From: a bacterium | GTDB taxonomy: Bacteria; Planctomycetota; UBA1135; UBA2386 | Reading direction: 5' to 3' | DNA length: 64,000 nucleotides | Assembly (NCBI GenBank): GCA_030432695.1 | Contig: JAUILN010000017.1 | Coordinates: 62,001-126,000 of the forward strand | In this document: piece by piece, positions 1-9,285 of the stretch | How positions within the stretch are numbered: position 1 is the stretch's first letter | Layout: the number at the start of each line of letters is the position of its first letter | Translations under genes and position numbers: made by a program | The notes under the pieces: model-generated | The model's database searches: none | What the model was told of the DNA's origin: nothing | Seen by the model: the letters and a program-made list of their open reading frames with translations, nothing else

Positions 1-14
1 CCCGGGGAGATTCC

Positions 15-2012
15 ATGGTCACGTCCGCTCTGCGCCCTGTCGTCGTTCCGCTCGCCCTCGCCCTGTTGCCGGCTGCCTGTGGCGGCGGTGGTGGAGGTGG
101 GAGCGGCGGGGGCGGCGGCGGAGCGGCAGCTTCGTGGTCGGCGAGTTCCGAGGGGATGGAGGGTGCCGACGTGCTCGCCGTGACGCGGTCGGGCGATGGC
201 ACGCGCCTGTTCGCAGGCACTCGCTCGCGGGGCGTGTTCGTGTCGCTCGACCACGGCGCGACCTGGGCCCGGTCGGGAGATGGCCTGCCCGACGCGAGCG
301 CGAGCGACCCGCAGGGCGTGACGCCGGTGCGCCACCTGCTCGCCGACCCGAGTGCCGTCGGAGTGCTCTACGCCGCGACCGACCAAGGCGTCTTCGTGAG
401 CCTCGACGACGGCGACTCGTGGGCCTCGTTGAACTCGGGCCTCGGCACGCGCCGCGTGCTCTGCGTGCTCGCCGACCCGACCGCGCCGGGCACCCTGTTC
501 GCCGCCGCGCCGGGATCCGGCGTCTACCGGACCACCGACAGCGGTCGCAACTGGTCGCGCCGCGTCACCGGACTGAGTGACCGCGACCTGCTGGCGATGG
601 CCATGGCACCGTCGGCGCCCTCCCGGATCTACGTCAGCGCCGAGTCGGGGGTGTTCGTCAGCGTGGATGGTGCCGACAGTTGGACTGCGCTCGCCGGCAG
701 CCCGTTGGCGGTGCGCGCACTGGCGGTCGACCCGGTCGATCCGATGGTGGTCTACGCCGGCCAGCTCGCCGGTGGCCTCTCCAAGTCCGTCGACGGCGGC
801 GTGAGTTGGTCGTCGACCCGCAGCGGCCTGCCCAACACCTTCGCGGTCGACGGCCTGACGATCGATCCACAGGACCCCATGCGCCTCTACGTCGCGCTGG
901 CCGGGGGTGGCGTGCGCGTCACCAGCGACGGTGCCGGCAACTGGGCCAGCGTGGTCTCCGACCTCGACGACGGCCACGTCGGCTGCGTCTCGGTCGACCC
1001 GCTCGACTCCGACCGCCTGTTCGCCGGTGCCTGCGGTGCTGGGGTGTTCGTGTCGGCCGACGCCGGTCAGAGCTGGGCCGCGCGCACCGAGGGCTTCGAC
1101 GGCAGCATCGTCCGGGCGTTTGCTTCCGATCCCGACGACCCGCAGCAGGTGTTCGCGGCGACCGCGGCCGGCGTGTTCCGCTCGGCGGACGGCGGGCGCA
1201 ATTGGGTCGCGCGCTCGACCGGGCTCAGCAGTCTCGATGTGGTCGACGTGGCGCCGGCAGCGGGAGCCCTGCCGGTGGTCTACGCGGCCACCGAGCGTGA
1301 AGGCGTGTTCCGCAGCGAGGACGCCGGCGACCACTGGGTCGCGGTCGGTGCAGGTCTCGGCAGCGACCGCACCACCGCGCTCGCCGTGGACCCGCGTAGC
1401 GCCGACGTGTTGTTGGTCGGAACCGCGTTCGACGGTGTCTACCGGAGCGTCGACGGCGGCGGTTCCTGGGAACAGCGCTCGCAGGGTCTCACCAACCTGC
1501 AGATCACCGATCTGTTGATCCACCCGGTGACCCCGGCCACGGTCTACGCGGCGACGCGCGGTGGCGGCGTGTTCCGCAGCGTCGACGACGGTGCGACCTG
1601 GAGCGGGCTCGGCAACGGCCTCGCCGGCCAGGTCGTGCTCACGATCGTGATGGATCCGAGCGACCCGGACACGCTGTACGTCGGCACCGAGGACGACGGC
1701 GTGTTCGAGACCAACGACGCCGGCGGCCGGTGGTGGCGACGCAACAACGGACTGGGGAGCGACCGCATCGTGGAGCTGGCGGTGCGACCGGACGATCCGT
1801 CGGTGGTCTACGCGGTCAGTCCCGGCGAGCTGAACAACGGCCGCAACCCGGGGGTGTGGGTCTCGACGGATGGCGCCGCGAGCTGGTCGCGCAGCAACAC
1901 CGGCCTCGAGCACGTGGTCCTGCACGCCGTGCTCGGCGTACCGGCGCCGGTGGGCGGAACCGTGCGGGTGCTGGTCGGCAGCGACGGTGCCGGAGTCGCG
2001 GCGACGCGCTGA
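15..2012 (+). CDS. BNR/sortilin-like repeat lipoprotein
   Basis: This 665-residue exported protein is probably a beta-propeller of the BNR/Ycf48/VPS10 type. I see thirteen Asp-box-like motifs of the pattern G-V-[FY]-x-S-x-D-x-G-x-x-W, such as GVFVSLDHGATW and GVYRSVDGGGSW, spaced about 40-50 residues apart through the whole mature protein. The N-terminus is hydrophobic and ends in LLPAAC followed by a run of glycines, which suggests a lipoprotein with a flexible Gly/Ser tether, although the lipobox is not canonical. The ATG at 15 follows a purine-rich GGGGAGA by a few bases. No catalytic residues of true sialidases are recognisable, so a binding or scaffolding role is more likely than an enzyme. 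It converges on the hybrid kinase gene with only 18 bases between them. Confidence 0.85.
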   Translation: MVTSALRPVVVPLALALLPAACGGGGGGGSGGGGGGAAASWSASSEGMEGADVLAVTRSGDGTRLFAGTRSRGVFVSLDHGATWARSGDGLPDASASDPQGVTPVRHLLADPSAVGVLYAATDQGVFVSLDDGDSWASLNSGLGTRRVLCVLADPTAPGTLFAAAPGSGVYRTTDSGRNWSRRVTGLSDRDLLAMAMAPSAPSRIYVSAESGVFVSVDGADSWTALAGSPLAVRALAVDPVDPMVVYAGQLAGGLSKSVDGGVSWSSTRSGLPNTFAVDGLTIDPQDPMRLYVALAGGGVRVTSDGAGNWASVVSDLDDGHVGCVSVDPLDSDRLFAGACGAGVFVSADAGQSWAARTEGFDGSIVRAFASDPDDPQQVFAATAAGVFRSADGGRNWVARSTGLSSLDVVDVAPAAGALPVVYAATEREGVFRSEDAGDHWVAVGAGLGSDRTTALAVDPRSADVLLVGTAFDGVYRSVDGGGSWEQRSQGLTNLQITDLLIHPVTPATVYAATRGGGVFRSVDDGATWSGLGNGLAGQVVLTIVMDPSDPDTLYVGTEDDGVFETNDAGGRWWRRNNGLGSDRIVELAVRPDDPSVVYAVSPGELNNGRNPGVWVSTDGAASWSRSNTGLEHVVLHAVLGVPAPVGGTVRVLVGSDGAGVAATR

Positions 2013-2015
2013 ACG

Positions 2016-2030
2016 GCCCGACGGTCGGGC
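2016..2030. terminator. Compact palindrome between convergent genes
   Basis: GCCCGAC and GTCGGGC form a perfect inverted repeat around one base, so the practical fold is a 5-base-pair GC stem with a 5-base loop. It fills nearly all the space between two convergent stop codons and abuts the minus-strand stop. It could end transcription from both sides. There is no U-tract on either side. Confidence 0.5.
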
Positions 2031-5000
2031 TCAGTCGCCGCCTTCTTCCGGCGCGCGAATCTGGCGCCCGGCGCGGATCAGCTCCTCGGTCTGGCGCGCG
2101 AGTTCGCGCATCTCGATGGGCTTGGTGCAGGTCCGGTCGACGCCGAGCCGGCGGACGTCGCTCGAGGTGATCGCGTCCCCCTGTCCCGAGCACAGGATCA
2201 CCCGGAGATCCGGGTGTCGCTCGCGTGCGCGCTCGATCAGCTGGAGACCGTCGAGTTCGGGCATCTTGAAGTCGGTGATCAGGACCTCGAACGGCTCGGT
2301 CGCGGAGTCGAGGAGCTGGAGCGCTTCCCGGGCGCCGTTGGCGATGCGGATCTGGAAGCCGAGCCGTGAGAAGTAGCGCTCCGCCAGCCGGGTGAGCGCG
2401 GCCTCGTCGTCGACGTAGAGGACCCGGCCGGTGGTCGAGGGGCGACCGGTACCGGTCAGGGTTTCTGGCAGCGAGGGCGTGGTCTGGGTCGCTGCCGGGA
2501 AGTGCAGCGTGAATCGCGTGCCGCCCTCCTCGGGCGCCGAAACCTCGATCGAGCCGTCGTTGGCCTCGACGAACGCCCGGACCACCGAGAGTCCGAGGCC
2601 GGTCCCCTTGCCCGGCGGCTTGGTCGTGAAGAACGGTTCGAAGACGCGCTCGCGAATCTCGTCGGGGATCCCTTCACCGTCGTCGGTGATGGTGAGCCGG
2701 ACGTGCTCACCGGGGCGGATGCCGCCGAGGTGCCGGGCCGTGTCGGCGTCGAGGGAGACGTGCTCGCTCTTCACCACGATCCGGCTGCCGTGCTCCCGCA
2801 CCGCGTCCCGGGCATTGGCGACGAGGTTCGCCAGGATCTGGACGAACTGACTCCGGTCGACCTCGACCAGGCAGTCGGGGGCGAGGTCCTCGTAGTTCAG
2901 CGTGGTGGCACCCAGCCCGGCGCGCTGCATCTCGGCGGCCACCTGCTCGACCTTGCGGGAGACGTCCAGCACCTCGCGATGTGGTTCGGCGGTGCGACCG
3001 ACCGCCATGATCTGCCGGACCAGGTCGCCGGCGCGCTTCGCGGCGTTGACGATGGTCTCGAGATACGGCGAGACCTCCTCGCGATGGTCGGTGCCGGACT
3101 CCGAGCGCAGCAGTTCGAGCGACTCGGACGCGTAGCCGAGGACGACGGTCAGGATGTTGTTGAACTCGTGCGCCACGCCGCCGGCGAGCGTGCCCAACGC
3201 CTCGAGACGTCGCGCCTCCTCGAGTTGCTCGGCGAGTTGCGCACGTTCTCGTTCGTCGCGGACCCGGTCGGTGATGTCCAGGTTGATCCCCGCCCAACCG
3301 GTGACCTGGCCCTCGTCGTCGCGGATCGGCAGGCCGCGGGCGAGCACGGTGCGGATCGAGCCGTCCCGCGCCAGGAAGCGGTGCTCGTGTTCGAACGGCG
3401 CACCGGTGGCGACCGAGCGGGTCCAGAGTTCCTGCACTCGCGGCCGCTGCTCGGGCACCAGCGTGTCGAGCCAGCCGAGGTCCTGGACCTCCTCGAGGGT
3501 CCGTCCGACCATCTCGCACCAGCTCGGGCTGATGTGTCGGGCCCGGCCGGTCGGGTCGGTCAACCACACGCCGTAGGGGATGACCTCGCCCATGATGCGG
3601 TGGCGGTACTCGGACTCGCGGAGTTCGGCCATCAACCGCACGCGCTCGGTGGTCTCGCGGAGCGTCAGGACCAGGCCGCGGACGCCGCCCGAGTCGCTCA
3701 GCACCGGCCGCAGGCTCCAGTCCCAGAAGGTCTCGCCGCGTTCGGGTTGATCGGGGAACTCGAACGGCCGGTCGCGGAAGAACACCGGTTCCCGGGTGTC
3801 CCGGACTCCCCGGAAGATCTGCTCGGTCTCGTCGTTCGGATAGAGGTCGAAGTGGTTGCGTCCGATGAAGTCCTGCGGTTCCCGCTTGCACGCCGTCGCG
3901 TACGACTGGTTGACCGCCACGAAGCGGAACTCGGGATCGAGGTACACGATCAACGCGTCGGTGGTCTCCATCATCGTGGAGATCAGCGCCTTCTCGTCGC
4001 GGACCTGGATCTCCGCCCGCTTGAGCCGGGTGATGTCGTGGAAGGTCACCACGACGCCCTCGATCACGTTCTCGATCGTGCGGTAGGGCAGGATGCGAGC
4101 CAGGTGGTGCCGGCCCTCCGGCGTCTCGAACTCGCGCTCGCGCCCTTCGAGGGTCTCGAGGACCGCGGCTGCGTCAGCCAGCAGCAGCTTCCGGTCGGCC
4201 AGCGGGCTGGCGATGCGGTCGAAGGCGCGGCCGAGATCGCCGTCGGAGAGGTCGAGGAGGCGTGCGACCGCCGGCGTGAAGCGCTTGAGTTGCAGTTCCC
4301 GATCCAGGAACAGAGTCGCGGTCTGCGAACTCGTGATCAGGTTCTGCATGTCGCTGTTCGCCTCGGCGAGCAGCTGGATCTTGTTCTGCAGCTCGGAGTT
4401 GACCGTGATCAGCTCCTCGTTGAGCGACTGCAGCTCTTCCTTCGAGGTCTCCAGCTCTTCGTTCGAGGACTGCAGTTCCTCGTTCATGCTCAGGAGTTCT
4501 TCGTTGGAACTCTTGAGCTCTTCGTTCGACGTCTCGAGTTCCTCGACCGCAGATTGCAGCAGGGTCTGGTTGATGCGCAGCTGCTCTTCGAGCTGGTGGA
4601 CGATCTCTCCGTCGCTCTGCGCGGTCGCCTTGGACGCGCCGTCCACTGCGTCCGAGTCTCCGCGGGAGGACAGGGGCGACGAGGGCTCGAACACCACCAG
4701 TGCGAGTCCGCGGACCCCCGGCGGGCCGTCGAGCGGTTCCACGCGCACGTCGACCTGCTCCTCGCGATCGCCTTCGAGCGGCAGGTTGCGGTAGATGGCC
4801 ACCTCCCGGCCCGACATCGCCTTGTGGATCGCCGCACGAAGTGCGGGGCGCAGGCCTTCTCGGACCAACCGGAGGATGTCGTTGGTCGGCTCCCCGAGCG
4901 GTAGCTCGAGCATCGCGCGGGTCGGTGTCGCGTAGTGGACGATGTGGAAGTCCTCGTCGATCACTACCGCCGGTGGGGCGTAGCGATGCATCAGGCGACG

Positions 5001-6653
5001 GTCGGCGAGAGCTCCGATGTCGATCGAGGGCGGTGCGGTGCGCTGGCGCATGGCGGTCGGCCGTTCGGACGTCGGGTGGATGCGGGTCGGGAAGTCGACC
5101 GCGACCGGCAGCGCCGTCTCCCGGCGACGAAACACCTTCTGGGCGCGGTCGAGGGACTCGAACAGGGTGGCTTGCGAGCCGACGGTCTCGGAGTTGCCGA
5201 GCACCAGCAGTCCGCCCGGCACCAGCGACTGGTGGAACAGCGGCAGGATCCGGCGTTGCGCGGTGGGCTCGAGATAGATCAGCAGGTTCCGGCAGCAGAT
5301 CAGGTCCAGCCGCGAGAACGGTGGGTCGCGGAGCAGGTTGTGCTGCGCGAAGATGATCCGTTCGCGGATCGCCGAGTTGACGCGGAGCCGCTCGTCTTCG
5401 TGCGTGAAGAACCGTTCCCGGCGCTCGACGCTCAGGGTCCCTGCGGAACCGATCGAGTAGCGTCCCTCCCGGGCCACGGCGATCGCCGTGTCGTCGAGGT
5501 CGGTGGCGAAGATCTGGACACCGGCGGAGCCCGGGTGGGCGTCCTCGTGCTCCTTGCACAGCATCGCCAGGGAATACGCCTCTTCGCCGGTCGAGCAGCC
5601 GGCGACCCAGATCCGGGCGACGCTGTCCGCGGGGCGGCCGTCGAGGATCCGCGGCAGGACCTCGTCGCGGATCGCTGCGAACGCATCGTCGTCGCGGAAG
5701 AAGCTGGTGACCCCGATGAGCACATCCCGGAACAGGTTGCGCGCCTCGTCGGGATCCCGTTCGAGTCGTTCGCGGTAGCTCTCCAGATCGTCGCAGCGAC
5801 ACAGCGCCATGCGCCGCTCGGCGCGACGGGTCAGGGTGTTGCGCTTGTAGGCGCGGAAGTCGTGGCCGGTCACCTTGGCCACGACCTCGAAGACCTTCGT
5901 GAGCTGTTCCTCGAGCTGCTCGGGATTCGCTTCCGCACGCTTGCGGACCGCAAGGTGCGAGGCGCGGTCACGGTAGGCGATCAGCGCGTCGGCGATCTCG
6001 CCGGGAGGCAGGACGAGATCGACCACTCCGCTCAGGATCGCGTTCTGCGGCATGCTCGCGTAGCCCGCGGTCTCGGGGGCCTGCGCGATCACGATGCCGG
6101 CGCCCTCCTTGATGGCGCGGACCCCGAGGCTGCCGTCGTCCCCGGCGCCGGAGAGGATCACCGCCGCTCCGTCCTCGCGACGGTCCTCGGCGAGCGACAT
6201 CAGGAAGGTGTCCACCGGGCGGCGGAGTCCGCGGGGTAATGGAGGCTCCTCGAGGTGCAGGTGGCCGTCGGTGATCGACAGCTCGCGGTTCGACGGGATC
6301 ACGTAGACGTGGTCGGGTCGAACCGGCGCACCCTCCTCGGCCTTCGCGACCGGCATGCTCGTGTGGCGGCCCAGCAGTTCCGCGAGCAGGCTGTTCCGCG
6401 ACGGGTCGAGGTGCGAGACCACCACGAAGGCGAGGCCGCAACCGGCCGGCGTGTGGTCGAACAGCTCGACGAGTGCCTCGAGGCCGCCGGCCGACGCGCC
6501 TACGCCGACGACCAGCAGGTGGTTGCCGGGTGCGGGTTCGAGGGATTCGAGGTCTTCCCGGGTTGGCTCCACGGAATCCGATTCCCGTGCCGGCTCGCCC
6601 GCGTCGGTCGGCGCCTGGCTCTCCGGCGCAGCATGCTGCTTCTTCGTCGCCAT
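2031..6653 (-). CDS. CheB-CheR-PAS hybrid sensor histidine kinase with receiver
   Basis: This is a 1540-residue cytoplasmic signalling protein. In order it has a CheB methylesterase domain (about 45-235; GASAGG with Ser54, His81 and Asp172 as catalytic triad), a CheR methyltransferase domain (about 245-500; SAM-binding AGCSTGEEAYS at 351-361), a coiled coil built from NEEL/SNEEL heptads (about 698-771), three PAS domains (about 772-1135), a HisKA domain with H-box HEFNN (His1162), an HATPase domain with GKGTGLGLS near 1350, and a C-terminal receiver with phospho-acceptor Asp1461 in TDFKMP. All key residues are present. The ATG at 6653 was chosen because GAGG lies nine bases upstream; an in-frame GTG at 6686 would add 11 residues. 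No chemotaxis genes are adjacent, so this is probably an orphan CheB/CheR-type PAS kinase of the kind used in stress or biofilm signalling, not flagellar chemotaxis. Confidence 0.95.
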   Translation of the reverse strand: MATKKQHAAPESQAPTDAGEPARESDSVEPTREDLESLEPAPGNHLLVVGVGASAGGLEALVELFDHTPAGCGLAFVVVSHLDPSRNSLLAELLGRHTSMPVAKAEEGAPVRPDHVYVIPSNRELSITDGHLHLEEPPLPRGLRRPVDTFLMSLAEDRREDGAAVILSGAGDDGSLGVRAIKEGAGIVIAQAPETAGYASMPQNAILSGVVDLVLPPGEIADALIAYRDRASHLAVRKRAEANPEQLEEQLTKVFEVVAKVTGHDFRAYKRNTLTRRAERRMALCRCDDLESYRERLERDPDEARNLFRDVLIGVTSFFRDDDAFAAIRDEVLPRILDGRPADSVARIWVAGCSTGEEAYSLAMLCKEHEDAHPGSAGVQIFATDLDDTAIAVAREGRYSIGSAGTLSVERRERFFTHEDERLRVNSAIRERIIFAQHNLLRDPPFSRLDLICCRNLLIYLEPTAQRRILPLFHQSLVPGGLLVLGNSETVGSQATLFESLDRAQKVFRRRETALPVAVDFPTRIHPTSERPTAMRQRTAPPSIDIGALADRRLMHRYAPPAVVIDEDFHIVHYATPTRAMLELPLGEPTNDILRLVREGLRPALRAAIHKAMSGREVAIYRNLPLEGDREEQVDVRVEPLDGPPGVRGLALVVFEPSSPLSSRGDSDAVDGASKATAQSDGEIVHQLEEQLRINQTLLQSAVEELETSNEELKSSNEELLSMNEELQSSNEELETSKEELQSLNEELITVNSELQNKIQLLAEANSDMQNLITSSQTATLFLDRELQLKRFTPAVARLLDLSDGDLGRAFDRIASPLADRKLLLADAAAVLETLEGREREFETPEGRHHLARILPYRTIENVIEGVVVTFHDITRLKRAEIQVRDEKALISTMMETTDALIVYLDPEFRFVAVNQSYATACKREPQDFIGRNHFDLYPNDETEQIFRGVRDTREPVFFRDRPFEFPDQPERGETFWDWSLRPVLSDSGGVRGLVLTLRETTERVRLMAELRESEYRHRIMGEVIPYGVWLTDPTGRARHISPSWCEMVGRTLEEVQDLGWLDTLVPEQRPRVQELWTRSVATGAPFEHEHRFLARDGSIRTVLARGLPIRDDEGQVTGWAGINLDITDRVRDERERAQLAEQLEEARRLEALGTLAGGVAHEFNNILTVVLGYASESLELLRSESGTDHREEVSPYLETIVNAAKRAGDLVRQIMAVGRTAEPHREVLDVSRKVEQVAAEMQRAGLGATTLNYEDLAPDCLVEVDRSQFVQILANLVANARDAVREHGSRIVVKSEHVSLDADTARHLGGIRPGEHVRLTITDDGEGIPDEIRERVFEPFFTTKPPGKGTGLGLSVVRAFVEANDGSIEVSAPEEGGTRFTLHFPAATQTTPSLPETLTGTGRPSTTGRVLYVDDEAALTRLAERYFSRLGFQIRIANGAREALQLLDSATEPFEVLITDFKMPELDGLQLIERARERHPDLRVILCSGQGDAITSSDVRRLGVDRTCTKPIEMRELARQTEELIRAGRQIRAPEEGGD

Positions 6654-6832
6654 CCGTTCGATCCTCGGACCGACTCGACAGGCCACCCTCGGCGGACGGA
6701 GTCGAGTGTGTATCCGATGCTAAGGTCCGCCTGAGCGCAGGAGTATCGGGAAGGCGCCGGAGAACTGCTGGCTTCTCGCTATGTTCGGGCGCGAGGTCCG
6801 ACCGAATTCCCGGGCCCGGAACCGGAGATCCC

Positions 6833-7876
6833 ATGCGCTCGATTCCTCTGCTCGCCCCTGGCCTCGCCTTGCTGACCGGAGCCTTCGCCGAGGCTCCTGC
6901 GCAGCGGAGCTTCAGCGTCTACGTCCTCGCAGGGCAGTCCAACATGGAGGGCAAGGCGCAGGATCGGCTGCTCGAGCACCAGGGCGACGTGCCGGATCTG
7001 CGGTTCCTGCGCGATGGAGAGCGCTGGGAGACCCGCGACGACGTGTTCATCACCTTCCACGAGCGGCACGGGGCCCTGACGACCGGCTTCGGCTCGCCCG
7101 GCCGCACCGGCCCGGAGTACGCCTTCGGCCACGTGGTCGGCGAGCACCACGACGAGCCGGTGCTGCTGATCAAGACCGCGTGGGGCGGTAAATCGATCGC
7201 GCGCGACTTCCGCTCACCATCGGCGGGCTTGCCCGACGAGGCGGCGCTGCGGACCGAGCTGGAGAAGCGGCAGCAGCAGGTCCGGGACCGCAACCTGAAG
7301 CAGAACCGCGACGACCCGCTGCCGTCGATGGACGACCTGAAGGCCGAGTACGGCCACTTCTATCGGCTGATGTTCGAGGAGGTCGCCGGAGCCCTTGAGC
7401 ACGCCGGCGAGTGGTTCCCCGCGCTGAAGGGGCGTCGTCCGGTGCTGCGTGGCTTCGTGTGGTTCCAGGGTTGGAACGACCAGTACAACGGCTTCGAGCA
7501 ACAGTACGCCGACAACCTGACCCACTTCATCCGTGACGTGCGCCGCGACCTCGGGGCACCCGAGCTGCCGTTCGTGATCGGCGTGATGGGGCAGAACGGC
7601 TCGAAGGAGCCCAAGGGCGCGATGCTGGTGATCCAAGAGGCGCAGCTGGGGGTGGCACAGCTCGAGGAGTTCCGCGACACGGTGCGGGCGGTGCGCACCG
7701 ACGAGTTGGTCGATCGCGCCGCCGAGGAGCTCTACCCGTCGTGGAAGGAGCAGACGGAGGAGTGGAACCGCACGGGCTCGGACCACGGCTACCACTACCT
7801 CGGCAGCCTGATCTGGTTCTCGCGGATCGGCAAGGCGCTCGGCGAGGCGGTGGTGGAACTGCAGTCCGGCGATTGA
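6833..7876 (+). CDS. Exported sialate O-acetylesterase-like SGNH hydrolase
   Basis: This 347-residue protein belongs to the SASA/DUF303 family of carbohydrate esterases, which remove acetyl groups from sialic acids or plant-polymer sugars. A Sec signal peptide occupies about residues 1-23. The block I motif GQSNMEG gives nucleophile Ser36; FVWFQGWND matches the W-x-Q-G-E/W-x-D block, and DHGYHYLGS near the C-terminus supplies the likely catalytic Asp/His. The ATG at 6833 follows CCGGAG. It converges on the DUF1501 gene and shares a stop-codon palindrome with it. The substrate cannot be read from the sequence. The two-domain relative at 46166-47824 shows that the family has several members here. 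Confidence 0.9.
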   Translation: MRSIPLLAPGLALLTGAFAEAPAQRSFSVYVLAGQSNMEGKAQDRLLEHQGDVPDLRFLRDGERWETRDDVFITFHERHGALTTGFGSPGRTGPEYAFGHVVGEHHDEPVLLIKTAWGGKSIARDFRSPSAGLPDEAALRTELEKRQQQVRDRNLKQNRDDPLPSMDDLKAEYGHFYRLMFEEVAGALEHAGEWFPALKGRRPVLRGFVWFQGWNDQYNGFEQQYADNLTHFIRDVRRDLGAPELPFVIGVMGQNGSKEPKGAMLVIQEAQLGVAQLEEFRDTVRAVRTDELVDRAAEELYPSWKEQTEEWNRTGSDHGYHYLGSLIWFSRIGKALGEAVVELQSGD

Positions 7877-7896
7877 GCGACCCGCTGGTGCGCTCA
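7874..7896. terminator. Palindrome made by two convergent stop codons
   Basis: TGAGCG and CGCTCA form a 6-base-pair stem with an 11-base loop. The left arm begins with the plus-strand stop codon and the right arm ends with the minus-strand stop codon, so the hairpin overlaps both gene ends. It is a plausible weak bidirectional terminator. Confidence 0.4.
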
Positions 7897-9285
7897 GCCG
7901 CGCAGCAGATCGAGCGCCGAGGTGTCGAAGCGGTGCGCGTTGGGCAGCACCTCGCCGAGGTGCTGTGGCGCGAGACCCATCCAGCGCGCCAGCGGCGCCG
8001 CGAGCTGTTCGATCGACATCGACGGCAGCAGGCGACCTTCGCCGATCTCGTCGGGGCCACCCAGGCGCAGCGAGGGCATCCGGCCATGGATCTCGCGTCC
8101 GCGCACCGCGCCGCCGAGCACCAGGCCGTGGCCTCCCCAGCCGTGGTCGGAGCCGCGGCCGTTGCCGGTGAGGGTCCGGCCGAAGTCCGACGCCGTGAAG
8201 GTGGTCACGTTCGGGGCTTCGCCGAGGCGTTCCAAGGCGGTCTGGAATCCGTCGAGCGCGATCGAGAGGTCGCGGAACAGGGTCGGGAGGCGGGTGAGCT
8301 GGGAGTCGTGGGTGTCGAAGTCGCCGACGCCGACGAAGAACATCTGGCGGCGGATGCCGAAACGTTGGCGCAGGGCGATGACGCGGGCGACGGCGCGGAG
8401 CTGCCGCATCAGCGGGGAACCGCCGCCGAGCAGGTCGTCGAAGGTCGGGGTGGTCTCGTAGGCGTGGGCGAGCGCATTCTCGAGGTCGAGGACCTCGCGC
8501 TGCACGCGGGCGAATTCGCGCTCGAGGACGTGGCTGCGTCCCTCCAGCATCCGCTCCAGGGCGCGGCGCCGGGAGGGCTGCGACACCGGATCCACGAATG
8601 GCATCCGGGCCGGTCCCTCGGGGTCCAGGCTCAGGAGGTTGGCCCGGGCGCCGACCAGCAGGCGGACCGGTCCGGCGAGGCTCACGCCCATCGGCACGGT
8701 GAGCCCTCCTGGGTTGAGGAGGCCGAGTCGATCGGCGAGGCGGCCGCCCCAACCGGTCGAACTCGCGGCGTCGCTGCGGGCGTCGCCACGCAGCCACTGG
8801 TCCTGCTGGTCGCCGTGCGAGAACAGGTGCTGAGGCAGAGGGACCGCGCCGCTGAGGTACTCGTCGCGGGTCGTCGGGGCGGCCAGTGGGCCGACGTTGG
8901 CGACGAACGCCAGGTCACCTCGTTCGAACCGGTCCCGCAGCTCCGGCGCGGCGCCGTGCAGTCCGTAGTCGATGCCGTCCGAGGTGCGTGGATGGATCGG
9001 CAGCAGGCTGCCGCGGGCCTCGGCCAGCTCACGCCGGGTGTTGGCGTACTCGGTGTGCGCCGCGATCGAGCGCGGGACCAGCAGGTTCACCAGGTCGGCG
9101 CCGCCGAACAGGAACACGCAGACCAGGGCGCGGTAGTCGGGGTCCGGGGGCGATGCGAGACCACCGGTCAGTCGTTCGACATGGCCCAGGGCGGGCGCCG
9201 CTCCCAGCAGGGCCGCGCTGCGGAGGACCTCGCGGCGACTCGGCGCGGTGCCGGCCACGAGTGCTCGGTTCGGGCGTTGCTTCAT
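7894..9285 (-). CDS. DUF1501 family Tat-exported protein
   Basis: This 463-residue protein belongs to the DUF1501 family, which is related to alkaline-phosphatase/sulfatase-fold proteins and is abundant in Planctomycetota. The N-terminus carries a twin-arginine signal (SRREVLRSAALLGAAPALG). Family landmarks include LVCVFLFGGADLVNLLVP, DYGLHGAAPEL, FDTHDSQ, and ASDFGRTLTGNGRGSDHGWGGH. It is translated directly after the DUF1800 protein: its ATG overlaps the preceding stop codon as ATGA. DUF1800 and DUF1501 proteins are typically co-encoded and presumably act together in the periplasm or at the cell surface. The biochemical activity of the pair is not established. Confidence 0.93.
   Translation of the reverse strand: MKQRPNRALVAGTAPSRREVLRSAALLGAAPALGHVERLTGGLASPPDPDYRALVCVFLFGGADLVNLLVPRSIAAHTEYANTRRELAEARGSLLPIHPRTSDGIDYGLHGAAPELRDRFERGDLAFVANVGPLAAPTTRDEYLSGAVPLPQHLFSHGDQQDQWLRGDARSDAASSTGWGGRLADRLGLLNPGGLTVPMGVSLAGPVRLLVGARANLLSLDPEGPARMPFVDPVSQPSRRRALERMLEGRSHVLEREFARVQREVLDLENALAHAYETTPTFDDLLGGGSPLMRQLRAVARVIALRQRFGIRRQMFFVGVGDFDTHDSQLTRLPTLFRDLSIALDGFQTALERLGEAPNVTTFTASDFGRTLTGNGRGSDHGWGGHGLVLGGAVRGREIHGRMPSLRLGGPDEIGEGRLLPSMSIEQLAAPLARWMGLAPQHLGEVLPNAHRFDTSALDLLRG

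Noticed and set aside
2502..4904. An 800-codon plus-strand frame
   Set aside because: It is the antisense of the hybrid histidine kinase, whose catalytic motifs are intact on the minus strand.
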